Shown piece by piece: positions 36,592 to 48,297 of a stretch of DNA of 64,000 nucleotides. A program made the position numbers and the translations under genes. The DNA is from Methylomagnum ishizawai (GTDB taxonomy: Bacteria > Pseudomonadota > Gammaproteobacteria > Methylococcales > Methylomonadaceae), in contig CAMAVM010000009.1 of NCBI GenBank assembly GCA_945861705.1, forward strand, positions 31,351-95,350, read 5' to 3'. The notes beneath the pieces are model-generated. The model saw only the letters and a list, made by a program, of their open reading frames with translations. It searched no databases and was not told the DNA's origin. Within the stretch, counting starts at the first letter, position 1. The number at the start of each line of letters is the position of its first letter.

Positions 36592-37371
36592 TTAACTACC
36601 GTGTATCTCCGCGTATAAGGCTTGGTATTCAGTGGTCAATTTGTGCTTAGGCACAAAATGCACCAAAGGTTTGGAGGCGGAATGGGATTCTCTAACTTTT
36701 ACGGAAGGTGAAATCATTGCGCTAAATACAGGCAAGCCTTCTGCAATCAGTGCGTCTACCAGTTGATTGGGTAGATTGGCTTGTTTTTGGTATTGGTTGA
36801 CGATAATACCTTCAATTTCCAGCTTGCTGTTGTGGTCGGCCTTAACTTCGGCAACTGTTTGCATTAAGGTGTATAAGGCTTCTCTGGAGAAGCTGTCACA
36901 ATCGAATGGAATTAGACAGGTATCGGCCGCAATCAGTGCTGATTGACTGTAGAAGTTAAGCACGGGCGGCGTATCCAGGTAAATAGCGTCGAATCCGCTC
37001 AGGTTATCGAGTGCATCCCTTAGCTTTAAGACTTTCATGCGCGATTCCAATCGGGCTTGTAACGGCTCAAGATCAGGGTGTGAGGGTATTACGTACAAGT
37101 TTGGAAATGGCGTTTCGTGGATACAATTTTCCAATCCAGAGTTAGTGCTGCCACCAAATAGTGAAAGGCTTAAGCAATCTTTAAAAAAATGGGCTATGGT
37201 CTTGTCACTGTCCGTTATTTTTTTGCCCAGCAGATACTGCGTAGAATTGCCTTGAATATCCAAGTCGATTACCAAGGTCTTCTTGCCCATAACGGCGTTA
37301 ATGGCCGCGAGGTTGCATGATATTGTTGATTTTCCGACCCCGCCTTTCTGGTTAAAAATGACTCTACGCAT
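36592..37371 (-). CDS. ParA-family ATPase (orphan)
   Basis: A 259-residue ParA/MinD-type ATPase with deviant Walker A KGGVGKST (residues 9-16), LVIDLDIQGNSTQYL (Walker A') and AIYLDTPPVL (Walker B). No ParB gene and no parS-like repeats are seen nearby, and chromosome-partition neighbours are absent. It may instead position another cargo, or be a remnant of a plasmid-type system. The TPPVL in place of the common CPP is within family variation. Upstream, about 60 bp away in the same direction, is the zinc-ribbon gene. Confidence 0.85.
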   Translation of the reverse strand: MRRVIFNQKGGVGKSTISCNLAAINAVMGKKTLVIDLDIQGNSTQYLLGKKITDSDKTIAHFFKDCLSLSLFGGSTNSGLENCIHETPFPNLYVIPSHPDLEPLQARLESRMKVLKLRDALDNLSGFDAIYLDTPPVLNFYSQSALIAADTCLIPFDCDSFSREALYTLMQTVAEVKADHNSKLEIEGIIVNQYQKQANLPNQLVDALIAEGLPVFSAMISPSVKVRESHSASKPLVHFVPKHKLTTEYQALYAEIHGS

Positions 37372-37432
37372 ATTATTTCCCCGGTTAAATCAAATAGATG
37401 AAAGTCCCATTATAGGACTAAAGCGATGAATA

Positions 37433-37918
37433 TCAAATCCTGATAAAGGTTTTGCCGTGACAGGCAGGGCATTCTGGAATCTGGCTGGGTGCTTTGAAAG
37501 CAATTTCCTTGTCGCAGTGGTCGCAAATAAACGTTCCAGGAGAAGTGACATCACCGCTTTGGTAACGGTGGGTTTTGGCTTCCTCGCCCAGTTTTGCAAG
37601 TTCGATGCGGGTTTTGTCTGCTAAGCTGAGAAAAGCATCCAAGGTAAAATTCTCAATCAAATCAATATCAAACTTAAACCATTCCGATAGGGAATTAGTA
37701 TCTTGATGACCTGGTAGCCCGTGAGCCGCGCTTTCAATATCACGTTTGAGGGCATCGGAAATGGTGCTGATTTCCTCATGGGTGAGTTCGCCCGCTTTGC
37801 CCATCTTCGCTTTGGCAATATCCCAGGCATCAGCCATTGAGTGCAGAGAATTGTCCATCGCCAGATAGAGTTGTTCCATCAAGTCCGTGTAAGCAGTAAC
37901 TAATTTATTTTTAGCCAT
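37433..37918 (-). CDS. Zinc-ribbon protein, DUF1451 / YbeL type
   Basis: A 161-residue protein with an alpha-helical N-terminal part (LMEQLYLAMDNSLHSMADAW) and a C-terminal zinc ribbon (CDHCDKEIAFKAP, then CPACHGKTF). It matches the DUF1451 family, whose E. coli member ybeL also stands beside leuS. It is divergent from leuS, with 82 bp between the two start codons. Function unknown in any organism I know of. Confidence 0.82.
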   Translation of the reverse strand: MAKNKLVTAYTDLMEQLYLAMDNSLHSMADAWDIAKAKMGKAGELTHEEISTISDALKRDIESAAHGLPGHQDTNSLSEWFKFDIDLIENFTLDAFLSLADKTRIELAKLGEEAKTHRYQSGDVTSPGTFICDHCDKEIAFKAPSQIPECPACHGKTFIRI

Positions 37919-38000
37919 GAGTCTTCTCCTGAAAATGCCACTTTAGATTTATGCGTCGGTACGGTATTCTAACGCTTTTGACCGACGAAAGACGATAAGG

Positions 38001-40490
38001 ATGCAGGAAAACTATCAACCGCTAGAGATTGAGCAAAACGTACAAAAACTATGGGAAGAATCCGGCGCATTTAAAGCCCTTGAAACACCTGACCGTGAAA
38101 AATACTATTGCTTGTCCATGTTCCCTTACCCTAGCGGCAAGCTGCACATGGGGCATGTACGTAACTACACCATTGGTGATGTCATCAGCCGCTATCAGCG
38201 CATGTTGGGCAAGAACGTCCTGCAACCGATGGGTTGGGATGCCTTTGGTCTACCGGCAGAAAATGCCGCCATGCAGCACGGTGTGCATCCAGCCGATTGG
38301 ACTTACAGCAATATCGACTACATGCGTGACCAGCTTAAACGTCTGGGTTTCGGTTACGATTGGGACAGGGAATTAGCCACTTGCGATCCTGATTACTACA
38401 AATGGGAGCAATGGTTTTTTCTTCGATTGCTGGAAAAAGGTTTAGCTTACAAGAAAACCGCGCCAGTCAACTGGTGTCCAAAAGACATGACTGTGCTTGC
38501 TAATGAGCAGGTGATCGACGGCTGTTGCTGGCGTTGTGATACCAAAGTCGAACGTAAGGAAATTGCCCAGTGGTTTTTGAAGATAACCGCTTATGCCGAT
38601 GAATTACTGCAATCCTTAAATAAGCTGGACGGCTGGCCTGAGCAGGTCAAGACCATGCAGGCCAACTGGATCGGCAAAAGCTACGGTGTACGGTTTGCAT
38701 TCCCTTATGAGATTGAAGATAAGCAGGAGTTGCTCTGGGTTTATACCACCCGTGCCGATACCATTATGGGTGTTACTTTTTGTGCGGTGGCTGCGGCACA
38801 TCCATTGGCGATTTATGCCGCCAAGATCAATCTAAAGCTTGCAGACTTCTTGAAGGAATGTGAGCAAAGTGGAACTGCTGAAGCCGATATGGCGACGATG
38901 GAAAAGAAAGGTTTGGATACCGGTATTTTCGTCACCCATCCACTCACTGGCGAACAGATTCCGGTATGGGTCGGTAACTATGTGTTGATGAGCTATGGCG
39001 AAGGCGCGGTCATGGCTGTGCCAGCGCATGACGAGCGGGATTTTTATTTTGCCAATAAGTACGGATTGCCGATTGTTCAGGTTTTGAACCGAAGAAGCGA
39101 AACATTTGCCGATGATGAGCAGCCTTTCGACAACCAAAATTGGCAGCCTTGGTATGCCGCTAAAGATGAATCCATGCTTTTGGTTAATAGTGAAAAGTAT
39201 AACGGCCTGAATTCAAAAGATGCCATAGATGCTATTGCTGCCGACCTGAACGCCAAAGACCTCGGCGATAAGCAGGTGCAATTCCGCCTACGTGACTGGG
39301 GTGTTTCCCGCCAGCGTTATTGGGGTGCGCCGATTCCAGTCATTTATTGCGACGATTGCGGTACAGTTCCTGTGCCGGAAAAAGACTTACCCGTCACCTT
39401 ACCAAAAGATGTGGTACTGGATGGCTCGCAATCACCGTTAATCGCGCATCCGACATTCTCGAAAACCACCTGCCCGACCTGCGGTGAAGCAGCACGGCGC
39501 GAAACCGATACGTTCGATACCTTCATGGAATCGTCCTGGTATTTTGCACGGTTTGCGTGTAACAAAGCAGACACCATGCTCGATAACAAAGCCAGCCACT
39601 GGCTACCTGTCGATCATTACATCGGCGGCATCGAACACGCCATCCTACACTTGCTATATGCCCGGTTTTATACCAAATTACTACGTGATGAAGGTCTAGT
39701 AACTTGCGACGAGCCGTTCAAGAAATTATTGACCCAAGGCATGGTGCTAAAAGACGGCAGCAAAATGTCCAAGTCCAAAGGCAATACCGTTGATCCACAA
39801 GGCTTAATCGACCAATACGGCGCAGATACCGTGCGCTTGTTCATCATGTTTGCTGCACCGCCTGAGCAGTCTTTGGAATGGTCAGATACTGGCGTGGAGG
39901 GTGCATCAAGATTCCTGAAACGGCTATGGAGACAAGCTTATCTTCATGTCGCATCCGGTGTTATACAGCGCCCCATAGACAAGGCAACACTAACACCTGA
40001 CCAGCAAACGATAAGAAGGCACACACACCAAACCATCCAGAAAGTCAGTCATGACATGGGTGTACGCACCATTTTTAACACGGCTATCGCGGCGAATATG
40101 GAATTGTTGAATACCTTATCGAAATTTGAGGACGAATCCAATAACGGTAAGGCGATACGGCAAGAAGGATTGGATGCTATTGTGCTAATGTTAGCACCCA
40201 TCGTGCCACATATCTGCCACCAGTTATGGCAGGAGTTGGGTCATACGGAAGCTGTGGTTGCAATGCCTTGGCCGCAATTTGACGAGTCGGCATTACAGCA
40301 AGATTCCTTAGAATTGGTATTGCAAGTTAATGGCAAATTACGCAGTAAAATCACCGTGTCAGCAACTGCGTCTAATGAAGACATAGAAAAATCGGCTTTG
40401 TCTGATGAGCAAGTGTTTAAATTCATTGAAGGTAAGTCCGTGAAGAAAGTCATTATCGTGCCTAAGAAATTGGTCAATATCGTTGTATAG
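38001..40490 (+). CDS. leuS: Leucine--tRNA ligase
   Basis: Charges tRNA(Leu). The 829-residue protein has [20 protein letters not shown] (HIGH motif near residues 49-52), the editing domain with [33 protein letters not shown] with cysteines of the zinc region, and [12 protein letters not shown] with Lys588. The anticodon and C-terminal domains follow. The length is slightly shorter than E. coli LeuRS (860). It is the first gene of leuS-lptE-holA, an order shared with E. coli. Confidence 0.97.
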   Translation: MQENYQPLEIEQNVQKLWEESGAFKALETPDREKYYCLSMFPYPSGKLHMGHVRNYTIGDVISRYQRMLGKNVLQPMGWDAFGLPAENAAMQHGVHPADWTYSNIDYMRDQLKRLGFGYDWDRELATCDPDYYKWEQWFFLRLLEKGLAYKKTAPVNWCPKDMTVLANEQVIDGCCWRCDTKVERKEIAQWFLKITAYADELLQSLNKLDGWPEQVKTMQANWIGKSYGVRFAFPYEIEDKQELLWVYTTRADTIMGVTFCAVAAAHPLAIYAAKINLKLADFLKECEQSGTAEADMATMEKKGLDTGIFVTHPLTGEQIPVWVGNYVLMSYGEGAVMAVPAHDERDFYFANKYGLPIVQVLNRRSETFADDEQPFDNQNWQPWYAAKDESMLLVNSEKYNGLNSKDAIDAIAADLNAKDLGDKQVQFRLRDWGVSRQRYWGAPIPVIYCDDCGTVPVPEKDLPVTLPKDVVLDGSQSPLIAHPTFSKTTCPTCGEAARRETDTFDTFMESSWYFARFACNKADTMLDNKASHWLPVDHYIGGIEHAILHLLYARFYTKLLRDEGLVTCDEPFKKLLTQGMVLKDGSKMSKSKGNTVDPQGLIDQYGADTVRLFIMFAAPPEQSLEWSDTGVEGASRFLKRLWRQAYLHVASGVIQRPIDKATLTPDQQTIRRHTHQTIQKVSHDMGVRTIFNTAIAANMELLNTLSKFEDESNNGKAIRQEGLDAIVLMLAPIVPHICHQLWQELGHTEAVVAMPWPQFDESALQQDSLELVLQVNGKLRSKITVSATASNEDIEKSALSDEQVFKFIEGKSVKKVIIVPKKLVNIVV

Positions 40491-40500
40491 GAGTTTGCTT

Positions 40501-40998
40501 GTGCGGATAAATCGATCTTTCATCTTAATTATTGCCCTGCTAACTACGGCCTGCGGCTACCATTTGCGAGGAGCTTATGGTTTACCTGCGGGTATGAAAA
40601 CCATCTTTTTGCAAGGTGGCTCGCCTGCATTACGTGAGCAATTAATTACTGTATTGAAATCATCTTCTGGGCAGCTTACCGACTCACCAGAAAAGGCGGA
40701 TCTTGTACTGAGAATATTTGATGACAACATTGATCGCAGAGTATTGTCTTTAAGCCAAAGAGGACGGTCGAATGAGATTGAGCTGGCAGGTCATCTGGAA
40801 TATGAACTGCTTGATGCCAAAAATGGTGTGCTGGTAGGGCGTGAACCCATCGAATTCAGGCGCGAATACTTTAACGATCAGCAAGATGTTATCGCCAAGG
40901 GCAATGAAGAAACAGTGATCAGAAATGAAATGTACCAGCAAGTAGTCAAGACAATTATTAACCGTGGCCGCGCGGTAGTAGAGACGAAAGGCAAATAG
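40501..40998 (+). CDS. lptE: LPS-assembly lipoprotein LptE
   Basis: An outer-membrane lipoprotein that plugs the LptD barrel and is needed for LPS insertion. The start is GTG at 40501, 10 bases after a GGAG. An earlier in-frame candidate would overlap leuS. The 165-residue product has lipobox LTTAC (Cys18) followed directly by GYHLRGAYGLPAGMKTIFLQ, the hallmark of LptE. A typical VLRIFDDNIDRRVLSLSQRG strand region follows. It lies 10 bp after leuS and its stop overlaps holA. Confidence 0.94.
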   Translation: MRINRSFILIIALLTTACGYHLRGAYGLPAGMKTIFLQGGSPALREQLITVLKSSSGQLTDSPEKADLVLRIFDDNIDRRVLSLSQRGRSNEIELAGHLEYELLDAKNGVLVGREPIEFRREYFNDQQDVIAKGNEETVIRNEMYQQVVKTIINRGRAVVETKGK

Positions 40999-42020
40999 TG
41001 CAGATCAAGCCCCAGCAGTTAGCTGCCGCATTGCAGAAAACCTTAGCCCCTGTCTATTTCATTAGTGGTGACGAGCCACAACAATTGGGCGAACTGGCGG
41101 ATGCCATCAGAAAAGTAGCAAAGACACGAGATTTTACGGTCAGAGAAATATTTTTTGTTGATAAGCTGTTCGACTGGAAGCAACTGAATGTAGCGGCGGA
41201 TACTTTTTCCATCTTTGCGGATAAAAAAATTATCGACCTAAGATTGCCAACCGGAACGCCAGGCGCAGAAGGCGCAAAAGCATTAGCGGCGTATTGCCAA
41301 CGGCTTCCCGAAGACACTTTGTTGCTGATTACTGCCGGAAAAATCACCAAGGACGCACAAAAATCTTCCTGGTTTCAGGCCATAGACAAGGTCGGTTGCG
41401 TTATACAAGTTTGGTCGTTAACGGGGCAGGATCTTCATCGCTGGATACAGGATAGGATGCAGCAACGTGATATCTTGCCAGAGCCAGGAGCGGTTAAGCT
41501 ACTTGCTGACCGGGTAGAAGGCAACCTTCTGGCGGCTGCTCAAGAGATTGAAAAGCTGTATGTGTTGTATGGATCAGGCAAGTTGAACACGCAGCAAATC
41601 ATCGACGTAGTGGCAGACAGTTCAAGGTACGATGTGTTCAAGCTGGTGGAATCGGTATTGTCAGCCCAGGTTGATAAAATATTAAAAATATTGAATTCCC
41701 TAAACGCAGAAGGTGTTGCATCCGCCATCGTGCTATGGGCGCTCATGCGGGAAGCCAGGATTCTTATTGCCTATAAAGCCGCGCAAAGCCAAGGTGAAAA
41801 AGACCTTATCCTGAAAAAAAATGGCGTGTGGGGTGAACGTAAGCAACTTATTGATTCTGCTGTAAAACGACTTACACACACAGAATTAAATAAGGTATTA
41901 GTTTTAGGTGCAAAAGCAGACCGACAAATTAAAGGTCAGCAGCAAGGAGATGCTTGGGAAACTTTGCTGGCGGCTAGTTTGGGCTTGGCTTCTATTTCTC
42001 TGCCGGCAAAGACGGGTTAG
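40998..42020 (+). CDS. holA: DNA polymerase III subunit delta
   Basis: The delta subunit opens the beta sliding clamp in the clamp loader. The 340-residue protein has the N-terminal AAA+-like domain (APVYFISGDEPQQLGELADA), TLLLITAGKITKDAQKSSWF, and LTGQDLHRWIQDRMQQR. The C-terminal collar domain contains SSRYDVFKLVESVLSAQVDK. The start is a GTG that shares one base with the lptE TAG stop, so expression is coupled. Length is normal. Confidence 0.95.
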   Translation: MQIKPQQLAAALQKTLAPVYFISGDEPQQLGELADAIRKVAKTRDFTVREIFFVDKLFDWKQLNVAADTFSIFADKKIIDLRLPTGTPGAEGAKALAAYCQRLPEDTLLLITAGKITKDAQKSSWFQAIDKVGCVIQVWSLTGQDLHRWIQDRMQQRDILPEPGAVKLLADRVEGNLLAAAQEIEKLYVLYGSGKLNTQQIIDVVADSSRYDVFKLVESVLSAQVDKILKILNSLNAEGVASAIVLWALMREARILIAYKAAQSQGEKDLILKKNGVWGERKQLIDSAVKRLTHTELNKVLVLGAKADRQIKGQQQGDAWETLLAASLGLASISLPAKTG

Positions 42021-42115
42021 CTTATAATTAGCCGAATTTTATTTACCTGTAGATTTCAGTATGTAGCACACCAAAGACCATGATTTTATAACAATAATAA
42101 TATAAGGAGAGAACA

Positions 42116-42442
42116 ATGAACCTTGACAGTAAATTTTCAGCACTACAACTTGCCTTAATCAACGACCAAGGCATTCTTTATGCGTGTGCTTGCCCTGTAC
42201 ATGTCAGCTTGCAAATTAACAATTTGCGTAAATTGTTCGATTACCAAAAAGAGTGCATGAATGTGGATATTTCGCCTGAAGACAGTGTGCAAATGCAAGT
42301 CCACCGGCGAATCGCCGAAGTGACCAAACAAGCCCATCAGTTGATGGAGCAATGTCTGGAGGAAGTGCTGGATATGGAAGGCTGGGATAAAACCAAACTG
42401 GAAATGCCATCTGGACTTCGTAAGCGTATCGAAGAAAATTGA
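42116..42442 (+). CDS. Conserved-looking hypothetical protein, cytoplasmic
   Basis: A 108-residue protein with a strong ribosome site (AAGGAGAGAACA) before the ATG. No signal peptide and no membrane segment. An N-terminal beta-rich part holds a CACPVHV cysteine pair. It is followed by a long helical region (LRKLFDYQKECMNVDISPED, then VHRRIAEVTKQAHQLMEQCLEEVL), with four cysteines in all. The length, charge pattern and ribosome site support a real gene. No family recognised; a metal or redox role is possible because of the cysteines. Confidence 0.7.
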   Translation: MNLDSKFSALQLALINDQGILYACACPVHVSLQINNLRKLFDYQKECMNVDISPEDSVQMQVHRRIAEVTKQAHQLMEQCLEEVLDMEGWDKTKLEMPSGLRKRIEEN

Positions 42443-42548
42443 TTTTTTGGAGCGAAAGGTGGGAGTCGTAGCCCGTATAAAGCTTGCGAAATACGTGAAA
42501 TGGAAGTTGGGGGTATTTTGAATGCCTGTACAGCGGCTTTAATATGCT

Positions 42549-43559
42549 CTACCGCGCCAACTTTTTAATAGTTTCCACCCAGTCATCCCCGCTATTTAAG
42601 CTTTCTACCAATTGTATTTTTTCACCGCCGTGTTTATGGAAAATTTCTTGGTATTCAACACCAATTTCATACAGGGTTTCTAAGCAATCTGCGGTAAATG
42701 CAGGTGAAAAAACCAACACTTTTTTAGCACCTTTTACTGCCAGCTCTTCGACTACTTTGTCGGTGAATGGCATTAACCATTTATTGTTCAACCGACTTTG
42801 AAAGCTCAATGTGTATTTATCTTGCGGTATCGCCAGTTTTTCTACGATAGCTTTCGTCGTTTGATAACACGCGGCCTTATAACAGTAATAATTGCTCTCG
42901 ATTAAAGTCTCTTCGCAATCATGATGTTTACATAAAACGCCATCTGTATAGACCTTATCAACCTGCCTTTCTGGTAGACCGTGGTAGCTAAAAATTATAT
43001 GGTCATATTGCGCCAAATCGTATTTTTTAGCGCGATTAACGATGCAATTGATAAAATCATCGTTATCAAAATATTGCGAAATGATTTTAATTTCGGGAAT
43101 AACCCACCATTGACTCACAATCTCCATAAAGCGCTGTAACGCACTGCCGGTGCTACTCGACGCATATTGCGGGAATAATGGGAACACAATAATCTTATGA
43201 TAACCCTGCTGGTGCATACGTTCCAAAACAACGTCCATGCTGGGATTTTTGTAACGCATAGCCATTTCCACCGTGATGTCATCACCTACGGCTAGTTGCA
43301 ATTTTTTTTGCAACGCTAAGGTATTCATCAACAACGGTGAACCCGATTCTTTATCCCAAATAGCTTGGTAAAGCTTTGACGAATTACCAGACCGAAACGG
43401 TACGATAATGCAGTTGACCAATATTTTTCTGGCCAACCAAGGAATGTCGATAACTCTTGGATCATTGAGAAATTCGCTTAGATAACGTCCCACATGCCAG
43501 CGACTGGGGCTATCGGGTGTTCCTAAATTTAAAAGTAGTATGGCGGTTTTCGATTTCAT
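42549..43559 (-). CDS. hemH: Ferrochelatase
   Basis: Inserts Fe(II) into protoporphyrin IX to make protoheme. The 336-residue protein starts at the ATG at 43559 (MKSKTAILLLNLGTPDSP) with AAAGG six bases upstream; a GTG 18 bases earlier is less likely. Motifs are YLSEFLNDPRVIDIPWL, IIVFPLFPQYASSSTGSAL, the catalytic-histidine motif FSYHGLPERQ, and the C-terminal KVLVFSPAFTADCLETLYEI with the conserved glutamate. Heme is in demand here for Bfr and probable cytochromes. Confidence 0.96.
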   Translation of the reverse strand: MKSKTAILLLNLGTPDSPSRWHVGRYLSEFLNDPRVIDIPWLARKILVNCIIVPFRSGNSSKLYQAIWDKESGSPLLMNTLALQKKLQLAVGDDITVEMAMRYKNPSMDVVLERMHQQGYHKIIVFPLFPQYASSSTGSALQRFMEIVSQWWVIPEIKIISQYFDNDDFINCIVNRAKKYDLAQYDHIIFSYHGLPERQVDKVYTDGVLCKHHDCEETLIESNYYCYKAACYQTTKAIVEKLAIPQDKYTLSFQSRLNNKWLMPFTDKVVEELAVKGAKKVLVFSPAFTADCLETLYEIGVEYQEIFHKHGGEKIQLVESLNSGDDWVETIKKLAR

Positions 43560-43649
43560 TGATTGCCTTTTGAACACTAATATATATAAAGTGGTTTGCT
43601 TGGAATTATACTAGAACAAGCCGGTTGGGGCGGTAGTGCGAATGATTAA

Positions 43650-44945
<1,296 letters not shown>

Positions 44946-44986
44946 TAGGCGATTATCTATTAACACGAATAAAATCTGAGGGTAAC

Positions 44987-45331
44987 ATGAGTTTCTTTAT
45001 TTCCGACGCTTTAGCCACCACACCCGCTATCCAACAACCTGGCATGGAAGGTTTGTTGTTTCCAGCAGGTATTTTGGTGTTCTTTTATTTTCTGTTCCTG
45101 CGACCACAAGCCCAGCGTTCAAAAGAAAAAAAACAAATGATTGCAGCGATGGGTAAAGGTGTTGAAGTCGTCACATCGGGCGGAATTTTGGGTAAAGTGG
45201 TTGATTTAGATGATAATTTCGTTAAATTGGAAGTTAGCGATAATATCTTTATCCAAGTGCAACGCCAAAGTATAGAAACCATGATGCCTAAAGGAACGTA
45301 TAAGGCAGTCACTAAAAAGGCCAATACCTAA
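44987..45331 (+). CDS. yajC: Preprotein translocase subunit YajC
   Basis: A small inner-membrane protein (114 residues) of the SecDF-YajC complex that assists the Sec translocon. One transmembrane segment (LLFPAGILVFFYFLFLRPQ) is followed by the conserved RPQAQRSKEKKQMIAAMGKG. A small beta domain then follows (VEVVTSGGILGKVVDLDDNFV). It is followed by secD (77 bp) and secF, the usual order. Confidence 0.97.
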   Translation: MSFFISDALATTPAIQQPGMEGLLFPAGILVFFYFLFLRPQAQRSKEKKQMIAAMGKGVEVVTSGGILGKVVDLDDNFVKLEVSDNIFIQVQRQSIETMMPKGTYKAVTKKANT

Positions 45332-45407
45332 CAAATAGCATTACACCGCTGGGTTTACTTAAGAAAAAAACGTAAATCCCCGCGCAGATCAATTGATGGA
45401 ATAACAC

Positions 45408-47249
45408 ATGCAAAATCATTACCCTTTTTGGAAAAATCTATTAATACTGGGTATTTTCCTCATCAGCCTGATTTATTCGTTACCCAACCTATTTGGTGAA
45501 GACCCTTCTGTTCAAGTGTCATCCACCAGTAGCTTAACTCAGGAGCAAGCCAGCAAGATCGAATCTACTATCAAAACGAGTGGCGTGACTTCAAAAGCAT
45601 TTGAATTTAAAGACGGTAGGATTCTGGTGCGTTTTAAAAATACCGATGATCAGTTAAAAATCGCTGACTTGCTTAGGGATCAAATGGGTGGCGATGCGAC
45701 GGTAGCATTAAACCTTGCACCCACTACGCCTGCATGGTTACAGAATATCGGTGCTGATGCCATGTATCTGGGCTTGGATTTGCGCGGTGGCGTACACTTC
45801 TTGCTCGAAGTCGATATGGATGCAGCGGTAAGCCAAGCGGAAGAACGGTACACGGAAGATTTGCGCTTGGCAATGCGCGATAAGAAGATACGTTACCTGT
45901 CGGTATCTAAAGATACTGATTTTATAAAGCTTAAATTGAAATCAGCCGAAGATAAGGCTGCTGTTTTCGATATGTTAAGCAAAGATTTTAAGGGCTTGCA
46001 AGTTACTGAGCCACCCGAACAAGACCAGCTCTGGCTAAAAATGTCCGAAGCTGATGCGCGTGAAGTCAAAAAATTCGCTGTCGCTCAGAATATGACCACC
46101 TTACGTAATCGTGTCAATGAATTGGGTGTAGCGGAGCCCGTGATTCAGCAGCAAGGTGACAATCGAATCGTTGTGCAATTGCCCGGTGTACAAGATACCA
46201 CCCGCGCCAAAGAAATTTTGGGTACGACCGCTACTTTAGAATACCGCCTGGTCGATGTTGAACACGACGTACAAAAAGCGGTTGAAGGTCATGTGCCGGT
46301 AGGCAGCAAGTTGTATTTCGATAAAAACAAAAGTCCGGTACTGCTAGACAAGCGCGTCATCGTAACTGGCGATCAAATTGTCGATGCGTCATCCGGTATG
46401 GATCAGGATGGACGACCAGCAGTCTTTATCTCCTTGAACGGAGTGGGTGCAGCAAAAATGGGTAAGTTGACCCAGGCTAATATCGGCAAACCGATGGCAG
46501 TCGTGTTTATCGAAAACAAGGTCGAGACCAACGTTGAAAATGGTCAAAAAGTGCGCCATAAAGAAAAGTTAGAAAAAGTTATCAGTGTGGCGACTATCCA
46601 AGGCGCGTTTAGCAAACGCTTTCAGACTACGGGTTTAGATAGTCCACAAGAAGCGCGAAACTTGTCATTGTTGCTTCGTGCTGGTGCCTTGGCTGCGCCG
46701 ATAGATATAGTTGAAGAACGCACGGTAGGCCCTAGCTTGGGACAAGACAACATCAATAAAGGTGTTTTATCGTTTGTGGTGGGCTTTGTGCTGGTCGTTT
46801 TACTGATGGCGGGTTATTACAAAGTCTTCGGTATGATTGCCGATGTGGCGTTAGCCTTTAACGTGGTTATTGTTGTGGCTATTTTATCGATGCTACAGGC
46901 GACGTTGACCTTACCCGGTATTGCGGGGATTATATTAACCGTCGGTATGTCCGTTGATGCTAACGTATTGATATTTGAGAGGATACGTGAAGAGCTAAGG
47001 AATGGCGTGTCACCACAAAGTGCTATCTATATGGGCTATGACAGAGCGTGGGGGACGATCCTGGATTCGCACGTCACCAACTTGGTGGTCGCTGTGGTGT
47101 TATTTGCCTTTGGTACAGGTTCGGTCAAGGGTTTTGCAGTGACGCTTATTATCGGGATTTTGTCCTCCATGTTTACTGCTATTGCCGGCACACGGATGGT
47201 CATCAACTGGGTTTATGGCAACCGCAGGGTTGAGAAATTATCCATCTAA
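45408..47249 (+). CDS. secD: Protein translocase subunit SecD
   Basis: Uses the proton gradient to pull exported proteins from the Sec channel on the periplasmic side. The 613-residue protein has an N-terminal transmembrane segment and a periplasmic head (LGLDLRGGVHFLLEVDMDAA, NRVNELGVAEPVIQQQGDNR). A six-helix RND-type membrane domain follows (TVGMSVDANVLIFERIREEL with the conserved D, and RAWGTILDSHVTNLVVAVVL). Length agrees with E. coli SecD (615). Confidence 0.97.
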   Translation: MQNHYPFWKNLLILGIFLISLIYSLPNLFGEDPSVQVSSTSSLTQEQASKIESTIKTSGVTSKAFEFKDGRILVRFKNTDDQLKIADLLRDQMGGDATVALNLAPTTPAWLQNIGADAMYLGLDLRGGVHFLLEVDMDAAVSQAEERYTEDLRLAMRDKKIRYLSVSKDTDFIKLKLKSAEDKAAVFDMLSKDFKGLQVTEPPEQDQLWLKMSEADAREVKKFAVAQNMTTLRNRVNELGVAEPVIQQQGDNRIVVQLPGVQDTTRAKEILGTTATLEYRLVDVEHDVQKAVEGHVPVGSKLYFDKNKSPVLLDKRVIVTGDQIVDASSGMDQDGRPAVFISLNGVGAAKMGKLTQANIGKPMAVVFIENKVETNVENGQKVRHKEKLEKVISVATIQGAFSKRFQTTGLDSPQEARNLSLLLRAGALAAPIDIVEERTVGPSLGQDNINKGVLSFVVGFVLVVLLMAGYYKVFGMIADVALAFNVVIVVAILSMLQATLTLPGIAGIILTVGMSVDANVLIFERIREELRNGVSPQSAIYMGYDRAWGTILDSHVTNLVVAVVLFAFGTGSVKGFAVTLIIGILSSMFTAIAGTRMVINWVYGNRRVEKLSI

Positions 47250-47287
47250 ATAAGTATTTAGCATAATTCCGAAGCGACTAAACAATT

Positions 47288-48220
47288 ATGAAAAAATCAC
47301 ACATAAATTTTATTGGTAACCGAAAAATTGCGATGACCTTTTCCGGCATTCTAATGGTGATAGCGATAGCCTCACTGGCGATACGCGGCTTGCAGATGGG
47401 CATTGATTTTACGGGAGGAACATTAATTGAGGTCGGTTATGAACAAACTGCTGACTTGACGGCACTACGCAAAACCTTGGATGATTCGGGTTTTAAGAAC
47501 GCGACTGTGCAGAATTTCGGTACCTCTAAAGATGTCCTGATTCGCCTGAAACTTGAAGAAGGTGTGAACAGTGCGGATTTGAGTACAAAAGTGCTGGAAG
47601 CCATCAACAAAAACGCGTCCACACCTACACCTGCCAAGCTGCGCCGTGTCGAGTTTGTGGGGCCGCAAGTCGGTGACGACCTTGCAGAGGATGGGTTTTT
47701 GGCCTTGCTGTACTCGACGATAGCCATTTTGATTTATATTTCATTACGTTTTGAATGGAAATTTTCAGTAGGTGCAATTATTGCTACCTTTCATGATGTG
47801 ATCGTGACCTTGGGCGTATTCTCAGTATTCGCCTTGGAGTTCGATCTGACAGTGTTGGCGGCCATTCTTGCTCTGATCGGTTATTCCCTCAACGATACCA
47901 TCGTCGTTTATGACCGGATTCGGGAGAACTTTAGGAATATGCGTAAGACTTCTACCGAAGACATCATGAATATTGCGGTGAATGACACATTAAGCCGTAC
48001 CATCATGATTTCGATGACTGTATTTCTGGTACTCGTTTCCCTGTTTTTCTTAGGGGGAGAGGTCATCCATAACTTTTCCATAGCTTTATTATTTGGAGTG
48101 GTTTTCGGTACGTATTCATCCATTTTTATCGCCAGCCCTGCGGCCTTGATGCTAGGGATCAGTGCTGAAGATTTGATTGTACCTATCAAAGAAGGTGCTG
48201 AATTAGATAGGATGCCTTAA
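47288..48220 (+). CDS. secF: Protein translocase subunit SecF
   Basis: Partner of SecD in the same complex. The 310-residue protein has GIDFTGGTLIEVGYEQ in the periplasmic loop, then FRFEWKFSVGAIIATFHDVI-type helices and ALIGYSLNDTIVVYDRIREN. NDTLSRTIMISMTVFLVLVS precedes the last helices. It lies 38 bp after secD and belongs to the tgt-yajC-secD-secF run. Confidence 0.97.
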   Translation: MKKSHINFIGNRKIAMTFSGILMVIAIASLAIRGLQMGIDFTGGTLIEVGYEQTADLTALRKTLDDSGFKNATVQNFGTSKDVLIRLKLEEGVNSADLSTKVLEAINKNASTPTPAKLRRVEFVGPQVGDDLAEDGFLALLYSTIAILIYISLRFEWKFSVGAIIATFHDVIVTLGVFSVFALEFDLTVLAAILALIGYSLNDTIVVYDRIRENFRNMRKTSTEDIMNIAVNDTLSRTIMISMTVFLVLVSLFFLGGEVIHNFSIALLFGVVFGTYSSIFIASPAALMLGISAEDLIVPIKEGAELDRMP

Positions 48221-48297
48221 TTCAAAGGCTATTCGGATAGTCGGATCAGATATAATAAATACTATTTTTAATTGTTCAATTGGAGTTTCAAAAACAC

